Part shown: positions 35,166 through 47,065 of the stretch, piece after piece | Layout of the letters: each line of letters begins with the position of its first letter | How positions within the stretch are numbered: position 1 is the stretch's first letter | DNA from: Cryptomeria japonica | Taxonomy: Eukaryota; Streptophyta; Pinopsida; Cupressales; Cupressaceae | Length of the DNA: 64,000 nucleotides | Direction of reading: 5' to 3' | Assembly: GCF_030272615.1 (NCBI RefSeq) | Contig: NC_081415.1 | Span: forward strand, 187,315,233-187,379,232 | Made by a program: the position numbers and the translations under genes | Notes under the pieces: model-generated | Databases searched by the model: none | Told to the model about the DNA's origin: nothing | What the model saw: only the letters and a program-made list of their open reading frames with translations

Positions 35166-37093
35166 ATGTTGGAGTCACGGGAGAGATTCCCATCGACTCA
35201 GAGGTTGCGACCTGAACTGACAGATGAGGAGCGAGATGCGATCGAGGCTATGGGAATGAGACATGTGCTGTATGTGCCTGAGTTTTAGGTGAACATGGGA
35301 CTGTTGACTGCACTGGCGGAGAGATGGCACTCCAATACTTGTACGTTCCATTTGCCGATGGGGGAGATGACAGTCACCCTCGAGGATGTATATAGGATTT
35401 TGAGGATACCAATCGACGAGGAGCTGATCCCATATGATCAAGATGGAGATAGGGAGGCCCTGAGACGAGTGTTCCAGGACCCAGGACTGGAGATGAGGGC
35501 AGGGCACGTGGCTTGGGACACTATGACTACTACAAGATTGGCGCTGCCAGCAGTGATAGGAGGAGTGATCAGTGGGTTCCTGTGTCCTGATAGAGTGACA
35601 CGGGGGTTGGCTGTAGGCTGGGGAGGTGCACTGGAGACACAGCACACCAGATATGCTTGGGGACCGTGTGTGCTGGCACACCTCTACTATGAGCTGCATC
35701 AGTTTGTATACCACGGATCACTGGGATTGGGCTACGGGGTGACATTGTTGCAGGTGTGGGCTTATGAGCATCTGCTAGTGACAAGATTGATACACTTCAG
35801 AGGCAGAGGTCATGGATGCAGTTTTGTTCACTTATACGACATGATCACGTTGTAGCCACGGATTGACAGGCTAGAGCATTGGTGGCGGGTGATGGATGAC
35901 ATTGACATGGTCATATGGAGGCCATACCTGGGATGCGAGCAGTGGGAGGATGATGTGGTAGAGTTTCCCTACACCTTCTAGAGTAGGTACCTGATTGGGT
36001 GGATGCCCTATGTGCTGCAGAGGCAGCTAGTGGACAGGGTTGGTAGTTTGGCAGGATTCAGCGGATGCCATGGGGTTCAGATATGTATGCATGGACTGTG
36101 AGAGATCAGGTATAGTTTGGGCCCTTGTTATCATATGATCAGGCTGTTACACGGCTTGTAGAGATGATGCCCCTACCCTGGGACATGTGGCCAAAGATTG
36201 AGGATGCCGGCATGGATGCCGAGTACATAGCATACTAGGCCGAGCATCCAGTCCCACACCTGACGGATCCAGGAGAGCCATTAGATGGAGATGGTGGTGG
36301 GGATGATGATGATGATGGAGCTGATGGGGGAAGAGGCCGATGGAGGAGGAGGGGAGCAGTTGGAGAGAGGAGGGTTGCACCGCAGAGGGAGGGTGGAAAG
36401 GATAGGTAGGCTTGGGTGGTGAGGGGTCGCGGTGGATTGCTGTTACAGGTGCCAGCAGCACAGGGTCCCAGACAGGTGCAGGTACAGGGACAAGGATAGA
36501 TATAGGGGCAGGTACCAGTACAAGCACTAGTACAGGTACCAGTATAGGCACAGGCACAGGGGCAGGCACCCGTACAAGGGGAGCCACAGGCAGAGCCACA
36601 GGGGGCTGATGCAGAGGAGGATGAGCTGACGGAGCTGAGGGAGATCTGCCAGGAACAGGCAAATGAGATCTAGGAGTTGGAGAGGGAGAGGGATAGGCTT
36701 AGGAGGTGGCTCTGAGATACTGAGCGGGAGCGAGACCAGGCCATTCAGTGCTACACAGAGGTTGAGACAACACTGAGGGCTGGGAGACAGGCAGCAAAGG
36801 ACACAGGGGCCGGATATGCCTATGTCCTGCAGGCAGGGGAGGAGATTGCCTACTGGCAGGATCTCTATTATGGTGCAATGCCAGTGGATCAGCGAGTGAG
36901 GAGCTTCCATAGACCATCGCAGACAGTGACAGCTACGGGAGGGAGCCGGAGGAGACAGGCATCGAGTGGTGGGGTTATGGGTCCTCCACCACCACTAGAT
37001 AGAGGGGATAGGAAGGATGATCCTGGGGTGGGTCCTTCAAGGGCTCAGATTCCATCGAGGCCAGGCGGCTCCAAGGGAGGGAGTTCATCATAG
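35166..37093 (+). pseudogene. plant mobile domain (PMD) protein, antisense in the gypsy element, with stops
   Basis: From ATG 35166 the frame runs through TAG at 35286, TAG at 35853 and further TAG/TGA codons to a terminal stop at 37091; a likely 1-bp indel lies near 36050. The core block (residues about 42-230) is a textbook PMD: LLTALAERWHSNTCTFHLP, GEMTVTLEDVYRILRIPID, then ALPAVIGGVISGFLCPDR and YAWGPCVLAHLYYELHQF. An Asp/Gly-rich and then Gln/Val/Pro-rich linker follows, then a Glu/Arg coiled-coil (ELTELREICQEQANEI) and a basic tail. PMD proteins in plants include MAIN/MAIL1, which act in gene and transposon silencing, and transposon-borne relatives. Most stops are CAG-to-TAG. The GC content is higher than in the rest of the element. 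Confidence 0.85.
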
Positions 37094-38867
37094 CCATAGA
37101 GGGCTCCCTATGTATCAGTATTGTACCATTTTTGTATGATGATGTAGACACCTTCGGGTGATTGTAGCCATATAATTTTTTTTTTTGACATTATTGTATC
37201 ATGACACTTTATGATATATATATGAGATGATTCATCTTTGTGGTAGCTATATGCATGTGTACCTATGTGATGAGATGTGCTTATGTGATATTGTTTTATG
37301 TGATGCTTATGATATGGATGCAAATATGTACATGATGCAATGCAATATATATTTTTTTGTTCTTTTATGTTTTATATGTGTATGCATGATGCAAATGTGA
37401 ATGTATGTAATGCAGATGAATATGATAATGCAAATGTAAATTGTGCTAACAGGTGTTGTGTGCAGGATGTGATGCAGTTGGGATATCTATATGTATGTAT
37501 GAAATGCTTATATGTGGTAATGCAGGTGCAACTACATGAAATGCAATTTTTTTTGGTGTTTCATTATACTCAGTCATGTGATAGCAGGCTACGCGGACTC
37601 GAGAAGGACGATGGAGGTCAATCAAGAAATGGGGATGAAAGATAGAAGATATGAAAGTGAAAGAGATTCTTGTGCATTATCATCATTGAGCTTTATTATG
37701 GCAAGTAGGTTATGACAATCGAGGCATATGCTCGACCTAGAAAGTCATTGTACCTGTTTGCATGGAGATAAGACAGTCACAAACAAAGAATGCCCCAGTT
37801 CATACTAGACTCATAGTGTCCTCATATCCTTGGACAAGTCATAGCATTACTAAAAGACAATCCACAAACAACAAATACAAATAGGTGACGATACCCCATC
37901 CTCGCCTTTCTAGTCAAAGACATCCTGGAGATAGAATCTCTAGTCAGAGACATCCCGGAAAAGCTAAAAGGCATGTCACCAAAAAAGATGAAATCAAAAG
38001 AAAACTAAGACTCAACACCAACATCCACTGTAGCCCTCAAGTTTAGTGTCTCTTGTCACTTGTATAAGTCTTATTTGATTGTGGTCACAATGTTTACTTT
38101 CACAAAAAGGATAGATAGCACTGAACCATATATTGTCTGAGTCTGTTAAAAGATTTGATTTGTTGAAGCCCATTGTTGCTGTTGTGTCTCATCTGAAACT
38201 GACTGAATCCATGAAACTGATACTTTATTGCAGAGAAGACGAAACTTTATTGCAGATTTGTGATGCAGATGTTGCTTTATTGCGGATTGTGCGTGGATAG
38301 ACTAGAGAAAGCTGGAAGAAACTGTACTCCTCGAAACATGTGATGTTCTCAGTTCCACACCCATCACTAGACGTAGGATTTGCCTTAGCCACAGATAGGA
38401 TCTGATTTATTATGAATGGAAAGGGGTGAAAAGGGAGGTTTATTATGAATGGCTAACCAATCTTGGGTAGATCAATAACAAGCAATGATGGGATTGGGTA
38501 AATTTATTATGGATGAATAGGTCGTGAGTGTGTGCAAAGTGAAAGGATGAAATAGAATACTAAAGGAGGGAGGAGCAATGTCTCTATGCATGGCGCTGGT
38601 AACCTAGTTTTCACCATGGTACTTGCCTAGGGCACCACCAAAGTGGTTTTCACTGTTGGATGAAATTATTTCTCTTTACTTTTTTTGATTTTTCAATGTT
38701 TTTTGTGTCACAAGGTGCCTGTTTGCCAGGTTTTCACCAAGTAATGATTTTTTTTGTTTTATAATTTTTTTGCATTTTTGAATTTTTTGATTTTTTTTTT
38801 TTTTGGTATTTTTGAATTTTTTGATTTTTTTTTTTTTGTATTTTTGAAATTAGGATACTCTGAAGAG
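37094..38867. other. spacer between PMD gene and pol; no gene seen
   Basis: Noncoding. 37200-37560 is rich in ATG/ATATG steps and T runs. 38740-38860 is a T-rich block with repeated TTTTTGAATTTTTTGATTTTT. The two genes converge here, so it should contain both transcripts' ends, but no clear terminator or poly-A signal stands out. Confidence 0.5.
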
Positions 38868-39994
38868 CTATGTGTAGAACCTGTGAAGGTGCATGCTGTT
38901 GATAGGATCCTCCAAAGGTTCACCTTCTATAGTTGAGAGCTGATATGCCCCAGATCCATATGTTGCTGTAATGATGTAAGGACCAAGCCAATTTGGTTCG
39001 AACTTGCCCTTCTTCTCTCTGTCTTGCTGATTTTTGGGATTTTCTCTGAGAACCAAATCACTTACCTCAAATGTGCGAGGCTTGACCTTGTGATTGTAGC
39101 TGCGACTCATTCATTGCTGGTAAGTCTTGAGATGATTAAAAACAATTTGTCTTTGTTCATCCAATAGTTCCAGTTCTTGTAAGCGAGAGACCCTATAGTC
39201 TTCATCACTGATGATGTTTTGTAAAGAGACCTGTAAAGAGGGTAGCTCGACCTCAATAGGCAAGATGGCTTCAACGCCATAGACAAGTGAATAGGGTGTA
39301 GCTCCTGTAGGTGTGCGGACACTTGTGCGGTATGCCCAAAGTGCAGGATTAAGTTGGATATGCCAATTACGGCCAGCATCGTCAACTGTCTTTTTGAGGA
39401 TTTTAAGGATTGTTTTATTAGACACCTCAGCTTGACCGTTACCTTGGGGGTAATATGGTGTGGAGAAACGATGTGAAATATGGAAGCGGTCACAGAGTTC
39501 ACGAACATCTTGATTTTTGAAGGGATGCCTGTTATCAGTGATAATGGAAACAGGAATACCGTATCGGCAAATGATATAGTTGAGGATGAACGTAGCAATC
39601 TGTTTTCTAGTGACTTGTGTGAGAGGCACGACTTCGATCCATTTTGTGAAATATCTGTGGCAGTGATAATGAATTTATGACCATTGGAAGAAGGAGGGTG
39701 AATCTTGCCTATGAGATCGAGTCCCCACTGACAAAAGGGCCAAGGAGACACAATTGGTTGAAGTTCTTATGCTGGTGCATGTATGAGGTCTCCATGAATT
39801 TGACATTGCTTACATTTCTTGACAAATTGATATGAGTCTTTTTCCATATTGGGCCAGTAATATCTAGTCCTGATGAGTTTCTTGGCTAAGGTAGGACCAC
39901 TAGCATGTGGACCACATATCCCTTCATGTACTTCACGTAACACAATCTGAGCTTCGTCACTTTCTAAACATCTAAGAAGAGTGCCATCTAGACC
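38868..39994 (-). pseudogene. gypsy integrase
   Basis: Reads on from the RNase H region. The zinc-binding H-H-C-C part (EVHEGICGPH...CKQCQ) is near 39900-39800. The catalytic core has the first Asp in WGLDLIGKI and the second in IITDNRHPF, where Gly of the usual DNG is Arg; the Glu is in GNGQAEVSNKT. A C-terminal part (NWLGPYIITATYGSGAYQL) ends at 38868. Breaks: TAA at 39767, a 1-bp deletion near 39660, and TGA at 39111. Integrase inserts the cDNA; this one is not functional as read. Confidence 0.9.
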
Positions 39995-40585
39995 TCACCG
40001 GTATAGGATATCAACTAAAATGACATATCGAGAGGATTGGCGAATGAAAGTGCGACGTTGGTTATTTGATAGATCAGGAGGTAGGGTATTGTCACGAAGG
40101 TATGTGAAAATGGAACCATATAACTGGAACTTAGGACCGACAACACATATCATCTCAGTAGGAATGATTTTGTATGAAGGAACCAAAAGGTTATCCACCA
40201 AGAACTCATAACGGGTCTCGTTTGGAGGTAGATCAATCAGTGAAGCAATTGTAGCCATGGCATCTACGATGCGATTCTGCTCTCTTAGTATCTGCTCAAA
40301 GTCTATCTTTGTGAAGTGTTGTTTCAGGTCATCCACCATTTGTTTATAAGACATTAATTTTTCATCTTTTGTTTGGCAATCATCAGTTGCTTTACGGATG
40401 ACAAGTTGAGAGTCCTCAAAAACACGAAGTTCCTGGATCTTCCATTGAACTGCAATTCGTAATCCTATTGTTAATGCCTCATATTCCGCTATATTGTTAG
40501 TGCAAGGAAATGATAAGCGGTATGATTTTGGTATAGAATCCCCTTGAGGAGTTATAAAGAGGATGTCAGCTCCTGCCCCATGCTA
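39995..40585 (-). pseudogene. gypsy second (archaeal-type) RNase H and linker
   Basis: QLYFDGSYT, then after a TAG (40583) the frame gives GAGADILFITPQG, FPCTNNIAEYEALTIGLRIA and FEDSQLVIRKA. This is the archaeal-type RNase H acquired by the Tat lineage: Asp in FDGS, Glu in AEYEAL, Asp in EDS (usually GDS). TGA at 39995 separates it from integrase. Confidence 0.85.
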
Positions 40586-42499
40586 TGTGTATGAGCCGTC
40601 GAAGTACAGTTGCCATGGCTTTGCATGTGACATTGTTAAAATAGATTCATCTGGAAATTCTGAACTTAGAGGAACATCATCTATCATCGGGGCATCTGCT
40701 AATTGATCTGCGATGGCTTGTCCTTTTATTGCTTTTCTATCCACATATTTGATGTCAAATTCACTCAAGATCATTACCCATTTGGCTAGTCGCCTAGTAA
40801 GTGTTGCTTTATTGAGAAGGTATTTCAATGGGTCTATCCTTGCAACCAACTTAGTCTTATGAGTGAGCATGTAATGTCGTAATTTCTGTGAAGCAAAGAC
40901 CACGGTGAGACATGCACGCTCAATTGGTGTGTAGTTTAGCTCATATCCCACCAATGTGCAACTGATATAGTACATTGCTTTTTCCTTGCCCTCCGCAATT
41001 TGTTGTGCTAAGAGTGCCCCCAGTGCTGTTGGAGTAGCTGATATGTATAGTAACAGAGGCTGATCTAGAACTGGTGGCATCAGAACTGGCAGATTTAGAA
41101 GATAATCTTTGAGCATCTGGAAAGCCTGTTGACAGTTATCATCCCAGTTGAATTTGATGTTTTTATGTAGCAGGTGCTGAAAAGGATTACACTTATCTGC
41201 AAGTTGTGCTATGAATCTTCGTATGGATTGGAGTCTGCCTTGTAAAGACCGAAGTTGACTGATATTTCTTGGTGGTTGCATCTCCAAGATAGCTTTGACT
41301 TTTGCTGGATCAGCTTCGATTCCTCTTTTGGATACAATGAATCCTAGAAGCTTCCCAGAGGTTACTCCAAAGACACATTTCTTGGGGTTTAATCTTACTT
41401 TGTATTTTTCCAACCGATCAAAGACGACTGAAAGTATGTCCAAATGTGTATTTCTGTCTATTGATTTGCCCAAGAGGTCGTTGACATAATCTTCCACGGT
41501 TACGTGCATGAGATCATGAAAGATAGTAGTCATGGCTCTTTGATATGTAGCACCTGCATTTTTTAGCTTGAAGGGCATGACATTCTAGTAGAAAGTTCCC
41601 CAAGGACAAGTGAATGATGTTTTGTGTTGATCCTCAGGTGTGATCCTTATTTGATTATAACCAGAGAATCCATCCATTAATGATAACATTTCATGACCTG
41701 CTGTGAGATCAACAATCAAGTTAATATTTGTTAATGGGAAGTCATCCTTTGGACAAGCTTTGTTGATGTCTTTGAAATCTGTACATATTTTGATGTTGCA
41801 ATCTGGTTTACTGACAGGTACTAAGTTAGAGATCCATTCAGGATAATCAATTGGACGTATGAATCCGACATCCAATAATTTCTCAAGTTCTGCTTTGACT
41901 AGTAATGCCACTTGTGGATGCATTTTTCTTAATTTCTGTTTCACTGGTTTTGCCCCCGGTTTAACTGTCAAATGATGCATTACCAAATCTGAATCTAATC
42001 CAGGCATATCAGCGTATGACTAGGCAAAGTTGATTTGTCGTTCTTTGAAGAAACTTATGAATTTTGACCTTTCTGACTCTGTCAACGATTGAGCCAGGAA
42101 TATGTTGTGTGGAACCTCTTCTGTACCAATGTTTGTTTTGATAGTCTCCTCTACCAACATGGATGACTTTTCCTCATATGATGCTAGGAGAATGTTGAGC
42201 CTTCCATCTTCGGGTGCCTCAGAGAGGTTTTCGCCCTTAGATACGTCCTTTCTTTTTACTTTTTTGGGGTCAGACAGCACCACAGTGTGGTTTTCGCCAT
42301 AAGACCCTTGATTTGTTCTTATTTTCACATTTTTGTGATTGGAAGGTCCGACACCCTCACCAAAATATGCCACACTATTGAGTTCTATAGTGTATCCCAC
42401 TTTATGGTCCCCAAGAGGAAGATCATCTCGTATGCCCAGATAGTCAAAAAAAGCTTCATCATTTTGGAATGTGTCAAACTGTGCAGGTCCTTCATGATC
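40586..42499 (-). pseudogene. gypsy reverse transcriptase and first RNase H
   Basis: Read from the right: an N-terminal linker, then LTVKPGAKPVKQKLRKMHP, FIRPIDYPEWISNLVPVSKP, then the TDFKDINKACPKDDFPL box. The first catalytic Asp is in LMDGFSGYNQI. The second box reads YVND instead of YVDD (near 41487-41476), so one catalytic Asp is lost by a G-to-A change. FGVTSGKLLGFIVSKRGIE follows, then a Tat-type first RNase H (RACLTVVFASQKLRHYM). In-frame TAGs at 42020 and 41585 also break it. The enzyme copies element RNA into DNA; this copy should be dead. Confidence 0.92.
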
Positions 42500-44161
42500 C
42501 TAGTCAATGAGTTGGTGGTGAACAAGGGGAAGGCCTTCAATGTCTTCAAAGTTAGCAGGGCTAAGAGTGAAGATGTAGTTATATTCAGGTATGTCAAGGT
42601 AATTATCGAGGTCATCGATGGCACTCTCGTCATCAGTCTCGATCATGAGCGAATCCAAATTATCATCACTAGTAGCGCATTCTGGGATAAGTGTTCTCAT
42701 CCTATGTGATTTCAAGCTAAGACCTTGAGACAAGGACTGTGTGGAATCCTCATGGGTTGTTTCTTGACCAACTTTGAATCTTTTATAAAATTCCTCTTCT
42801 TCTGTGGGTTCGTCTGGCTCTCTGAATGTCTCGGTGAGCTTGTAATCACTGGAGGATTTATCTGAGCCCCATTCCCATTCATTGGAGTCTGTGGAATAGC
42901 GATCCTCTTGTTGAATTTTGGTAGCTTTGATTTGTAAGGCTTGTTCTGTCCTTTGGGTGTGGACCTTGGAAGTTAAGAAACCAAGTCCTTTCGAGCGTTC
43001 CTTTTTGAAAGTCAATTTAGGTTGTAAAGGTTCAATGATGCCTTCCTTTCGTAACCCAAGAGGGCTTTTTCCATCATACCCAAATTTTTGTAGAATTTTG
43101 AAGCCTTTGCCATATTTCTCACATGGTAGACTGATGTGATCTTGTGTGTCATCTTCAATGTCTTTGTAAAGCATTTTGTATAAATCTTCCTCTTCCAGTT
43201 CACCCCATCTTTGAAAGGTAGTAGGGTCCCATTTGAGTATCATGATGGATACTTGCTTGTTAGGATGGGGTCTTCCATATTCTTTTGGGGAACTCATGAC
43301 TTGTCGTAGGTACATGGTCTGATTTAAAGTGTATTCCCCCATGCCTTTGTCTTGAAACTTGCCTTTAAGCTCACCTTGTTTTGATGTCGAAGGTTTTAAA
43401 GACTTGGGATCAATGTATGTCGAGGAAGGAACAACTTCATGATTACTGGGAGTTATGGTCTCAGTCTTTGATCTCAGGTTATTGCAGTATATGAACGGAT
43501 TAGGATCACCGTTAACGGTTACCTCCACTCCATTGTGAGGAAACTTAATGCATTGGTGATATGTAGATGGGACTGCTCTCATTTCATGAATCCAAGGACA
43601 TCCTAGCAATATGTTGTAAGTGAGATCTAGATCCAAGACTTGACAAACCACATCCTTTGTAACTGGCCCAACTCTGAGAGGCAAGGTGACTGTGCCCTTG
43701 GATGAATGTTCTTCATCATCATATGCCTTGATGGTGATTTGATTTGTAGAAATCACAGCTTTATCAGAATATCCCAATTGTTTAATTGTGCTCAATGTAC
43801 AAATGTTTAGACCAGCTCCTCCATCTATCAGGACTCATTTTATTCTATGTTTGTGTATGAAGGCTTCAATATGTAGCGGTGCATTATGTGGCTGACTTAC
43901 GGAGGCGTCATCGGCTTCTGTGAATGTAAGTGAATGTGGAATGGAAAGGTATCCCACCATGGCTTGAAACTGGTCCACATTCAGATCAGTAGGAATGACA
44001 GTGTCTCTCAAGATTTTGTCAAGAATGGCTTTATGAGCGGGGGATATGCGTAATAGCTCAAGGATGGAGATGAGCGTGGGTGTCTTCCCTAACTGTTCTA
44101 CAAGGTCATACCCAGGTTTGGTTGATGAGGAAGCGGTGTTCTTGGCTGGAGCACCTTGCAA
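42500..44161 (-). pseudogene. gypsy aspartic protease with G-patch-like segment
   Basis: After a TGA at 43835 the frame gives VLIDGGAGLNICTLSTIKQL, the active-site Asp of a pepsin-like retroviral protease (D-G-G where many have D-S/T-G). LTYNILLGCPWIHEM, the second conserved hydrophobic-Gly block, follows. Further on, KYGKGFKILQKFGYDGKSPL and RSKGLGF form a G-patch-like motif, then an acidic tail (EPTEEEEFYKRFKVG). It ends at TAG 42500. G-patches bind nucleic acid and also occur next to protease in some retroviruses. Confidence 0.8.
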
Positions 44162-46376
44162 AGTGAATTTACCTCGGTGGGTTGTAACATGACATTCAGA
44201 GGTAGGTTTGGAAGTAGATCCAACACCTTTTAAGAAAATCTTGGGTCTCTAGGTAGAATTCTCAGGGTTTTTTTCCTTGATGATAATGGTAGAGACGTAA
44301 TTGTCCATTGAGATGTGATTGATGGTTGAATCATAGTTATAAGATGCTTTGGTATAGTTGGTTTGGTCATCTGTGACTTTAGCTTTTCCTTTGTCATGTT
44401 TTGGGAATGGTTCCTTAAACATCTCATGTTCTTGATTGGATGAGTGCCCTTCAATCTCAATGTCACCCCTATCAATGAGATCTTGTATGATGTTCTTCAG
44501 TCGATGATAATTTCCTATCTTATGACCCTTGCTCTTATGAAATTCACAATATTCATCATCATTCCACTAATTTGGTTTAACCTTTGGTTCATATGGAGGA
44601 AAATCTGGAACTGTGATTACTTTGTTTGCCACTAGCTTTTTGAAAACTGACTCAAGTGGTTCTCCCAATGGAGTGTACTTCCTTCATGATTTAGAAGTTG
44701 TTTGAGTATTCACTTGATTTGATCCGGAAAAAATGAATTTGGGTCGCACTGTATTGGCATCAACAACACCATCATTGACTGTGTTCTTGTTTTTATTCCA
44801 AAATCTTGGCTTGTCTTTTCCTTTAAAGTCATCTTTGTTTTCCTTGAATATCTTAATGACTCCTTGTTCAATTAGGACCTTTTCTGTCGCTAAGCCTTTT
44901 TCAATGACGTCCTTAAAGGTGGACAAGCAAGCTTTTCTTAAGTCATAACCAATGTCTTTGTTAACATTTTGGGTGAACATCTCTACCATTTGTTTTTGTG
45001 GAATTTCACAAGAGCATCTACTGGATAGATTCCTCCATCTTTGTAAAAATGATGAAAAAGATTCTCCATCCCTTTGCTTGGTGTTGCACAAAGTAGTGAC
45101 TGATATGTCCATCTCTATGTTGTAGGAGAAATGTTGAATAAATGCCTCTGCTAAGTCACCCCATGACTTAATTCCAGGTGGAAGTCGGGAGAACCATTCC
45201 ATAGCTTGATCGCCTAAGCTCTGTGGGAATAGTCTCATCAAATATGTCTCTTCTGCTGCTACCTCAATGCAAGTTGTGAAATCTTATGTGTGCCTTAGGA
45301 TCCCCTTTTCCTCTATACTTGTCAAACTTAAGTGTCACAAAGTGTGTAGGAAATGGAGGCATTGGAATGCTTTTGTCAAATGGATAGGGACATATGTCTC
45401 TCATTGTGTATGTTGGCTTCAGTGTATTTATGTCCTGTATTTTCTTTTGTAAGTCCTTGATTTGTTGCTCCAAATTGTTCTTCGGTGGAGACCGACTTCT
45501 TGGACCATATCCCATGCTTGAGGCACCAATTGGAGGAGCAACATGTTGCATATATGGATGATATTGATCATACACATGTTCATATGGAGGAGGTCTATAG
45601 TGATGTTGCATATATGGACCACTTGGTATAGATTCATGTTGAGGAATGAAATATCTATTTTGTCCATGTATACCATACTCTACAGGCATGTCATGTTCTA
45701 ATGTGTTGCCCCCAAATTTGACATGGGGTTTCCTTGTGTCCAAATTTTGAGTATGCCTTTGAATATCCAATTGCTTTGGTGGTTGATCCTTAGCATTGGT
45801 ATGTGATTGAGCATATTTCTCTGCATAAGACTTCCATAATGGTCTGCGAAGGTGAGTATCATATGCTTGACCATGTGTATGTGGGACCTCTGGTTTTTGA
45901 AACAAAGATGATGGTGATTCAGGTACCATATGTGGTCTTCTATTGCCTCCACTATTAGGCCTCCTTTGATCCATGTTGGAGTGAGGTTGTTGCAAAGGTC
46001 GATTTTCCATTATTTGAGACATGTCAAAATCATGAGGTATCTTGGCTCCACTTTGTGCCATCATTTGTAAGAAGTATTGTCTATCCCTCCTCATTATTTC
46101 CTCAACCAATCAATTGAAATGGGGATCCATAATGGATTCTTCCACATCTGCTGAATGTACTGAAAAGTTGTCCATATCATCATTGTGTGTATCATTGTTG
46201 TTTGTAGTGTCCATGTTCTCAACATTTGGAATGTTTCTATCAGCATCCATGTCAGGTAATGTAGTATGATCATAATTGAAAAAGATATCATTGCCATACT
46301 CATAAGAACTCATGTTTGCGGACTCTTGAGCCCCTTTAGTTTCTCTCCTAGATTTTTGAAGACGGGTTTCAACCAT
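44162..46376 (-). pseudogene. gypsy Gag
   Basis: Starts MVETRLQKSRRETKGAQ at 46376. A Gln/Pro/His-rich N-terminal part leads into the capsid-like core: MRLFPQSLGDQAMEWFSRLP, GESFSSFLQRWRNLSSRC, DLRKACLSTFKDVIEKGLAT. A charged tail follows with a CEFHKSKGHK motif that lacks a full CCHC knuckle. Breaks: TGA 46110, a +1 shift near 45288, TGA 44684, TAG 44567 and TAG 44249. Start chosen because it is the first Met after a 2.2-kb leader and is followed by a typical basic, MVETR-type start. Confidence 0.88.
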
Positions 46377-46879
46377 GAACTAGGTATTGACCGAGATGTG
46401 TGAGACTAGATGAAAATGGAAAAAGTATGGAAGACCAAGGGTTGGATGGAATGTAAATGAATTTGAGGTTTACTTGCAATGTCCAAAGTGTAAGACCAAG
46501 TATGTATGTAGTAGAGTAGGTGTGACTTCCAAAGAGAGGATAGTTTCTCTTGATGAGGTAAGTTGACCTTGACTCTAAGTAAGACCAAATGAGACCCAAA
46601 GGTGATAGATCTTCATGAGGGACTTCTTAGAAAAATGTTGTTGTATGTAGTGTGTTGACAAATTATGACGAGGACAAGCAAGTGACCTTTTGACTCAAGT
46701 TTAGACAAATGTAAATTTAATGCAAGATGTAAAGCAATGATGGACTTTGTGAGACCCAAAGACAAGTTTAATGCTAGATGAAAACCTGGAGAAATGACCT
46801 AGGAAATTCAAGAATGCCAAAACTGACTGTGTTTGTTTGCTGGACTATAAAAGTTTTTTTTTTTTCAATTCTGAACATA

Positions 46880-47065
46880 GACGCGCCTGTATACTGCACA
46901 GACGCGATTCCTGACATAGACGTGGTTTTGTTTAACATAGATGCAGTTCTGAGATTTTTGTAAAGTGCACTGTTGATTCTGGAAACACAGACGTGTTTCT
47001 GCCCTTCACAAACGCGGTTATACAACACAGATGCTTTTATGTCCAACACAGACGCGCTTCTGCAA
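46880..47065 (-). repeat. CACAGACGCG motif array, middle block
   Basis: About eight degenerate copies, such as ATAGACGCG, CACAGACGCG and CACAGACGTG, at 15-30 bp spacing. This is the reverse complement of the 34460-34745 motif. Confidence 0.8.

Noticed and set aside
35175-35714. 179-codon minus-strand ORF and other minus ORFs over the PMD gene
   Set aside because: They are shadows of the PMD frame; none shows a known domain.
46042-46269. Plus-strand ORFs over gag
   Set aside because: Shadow frames of minus-strand Gag without motifs.
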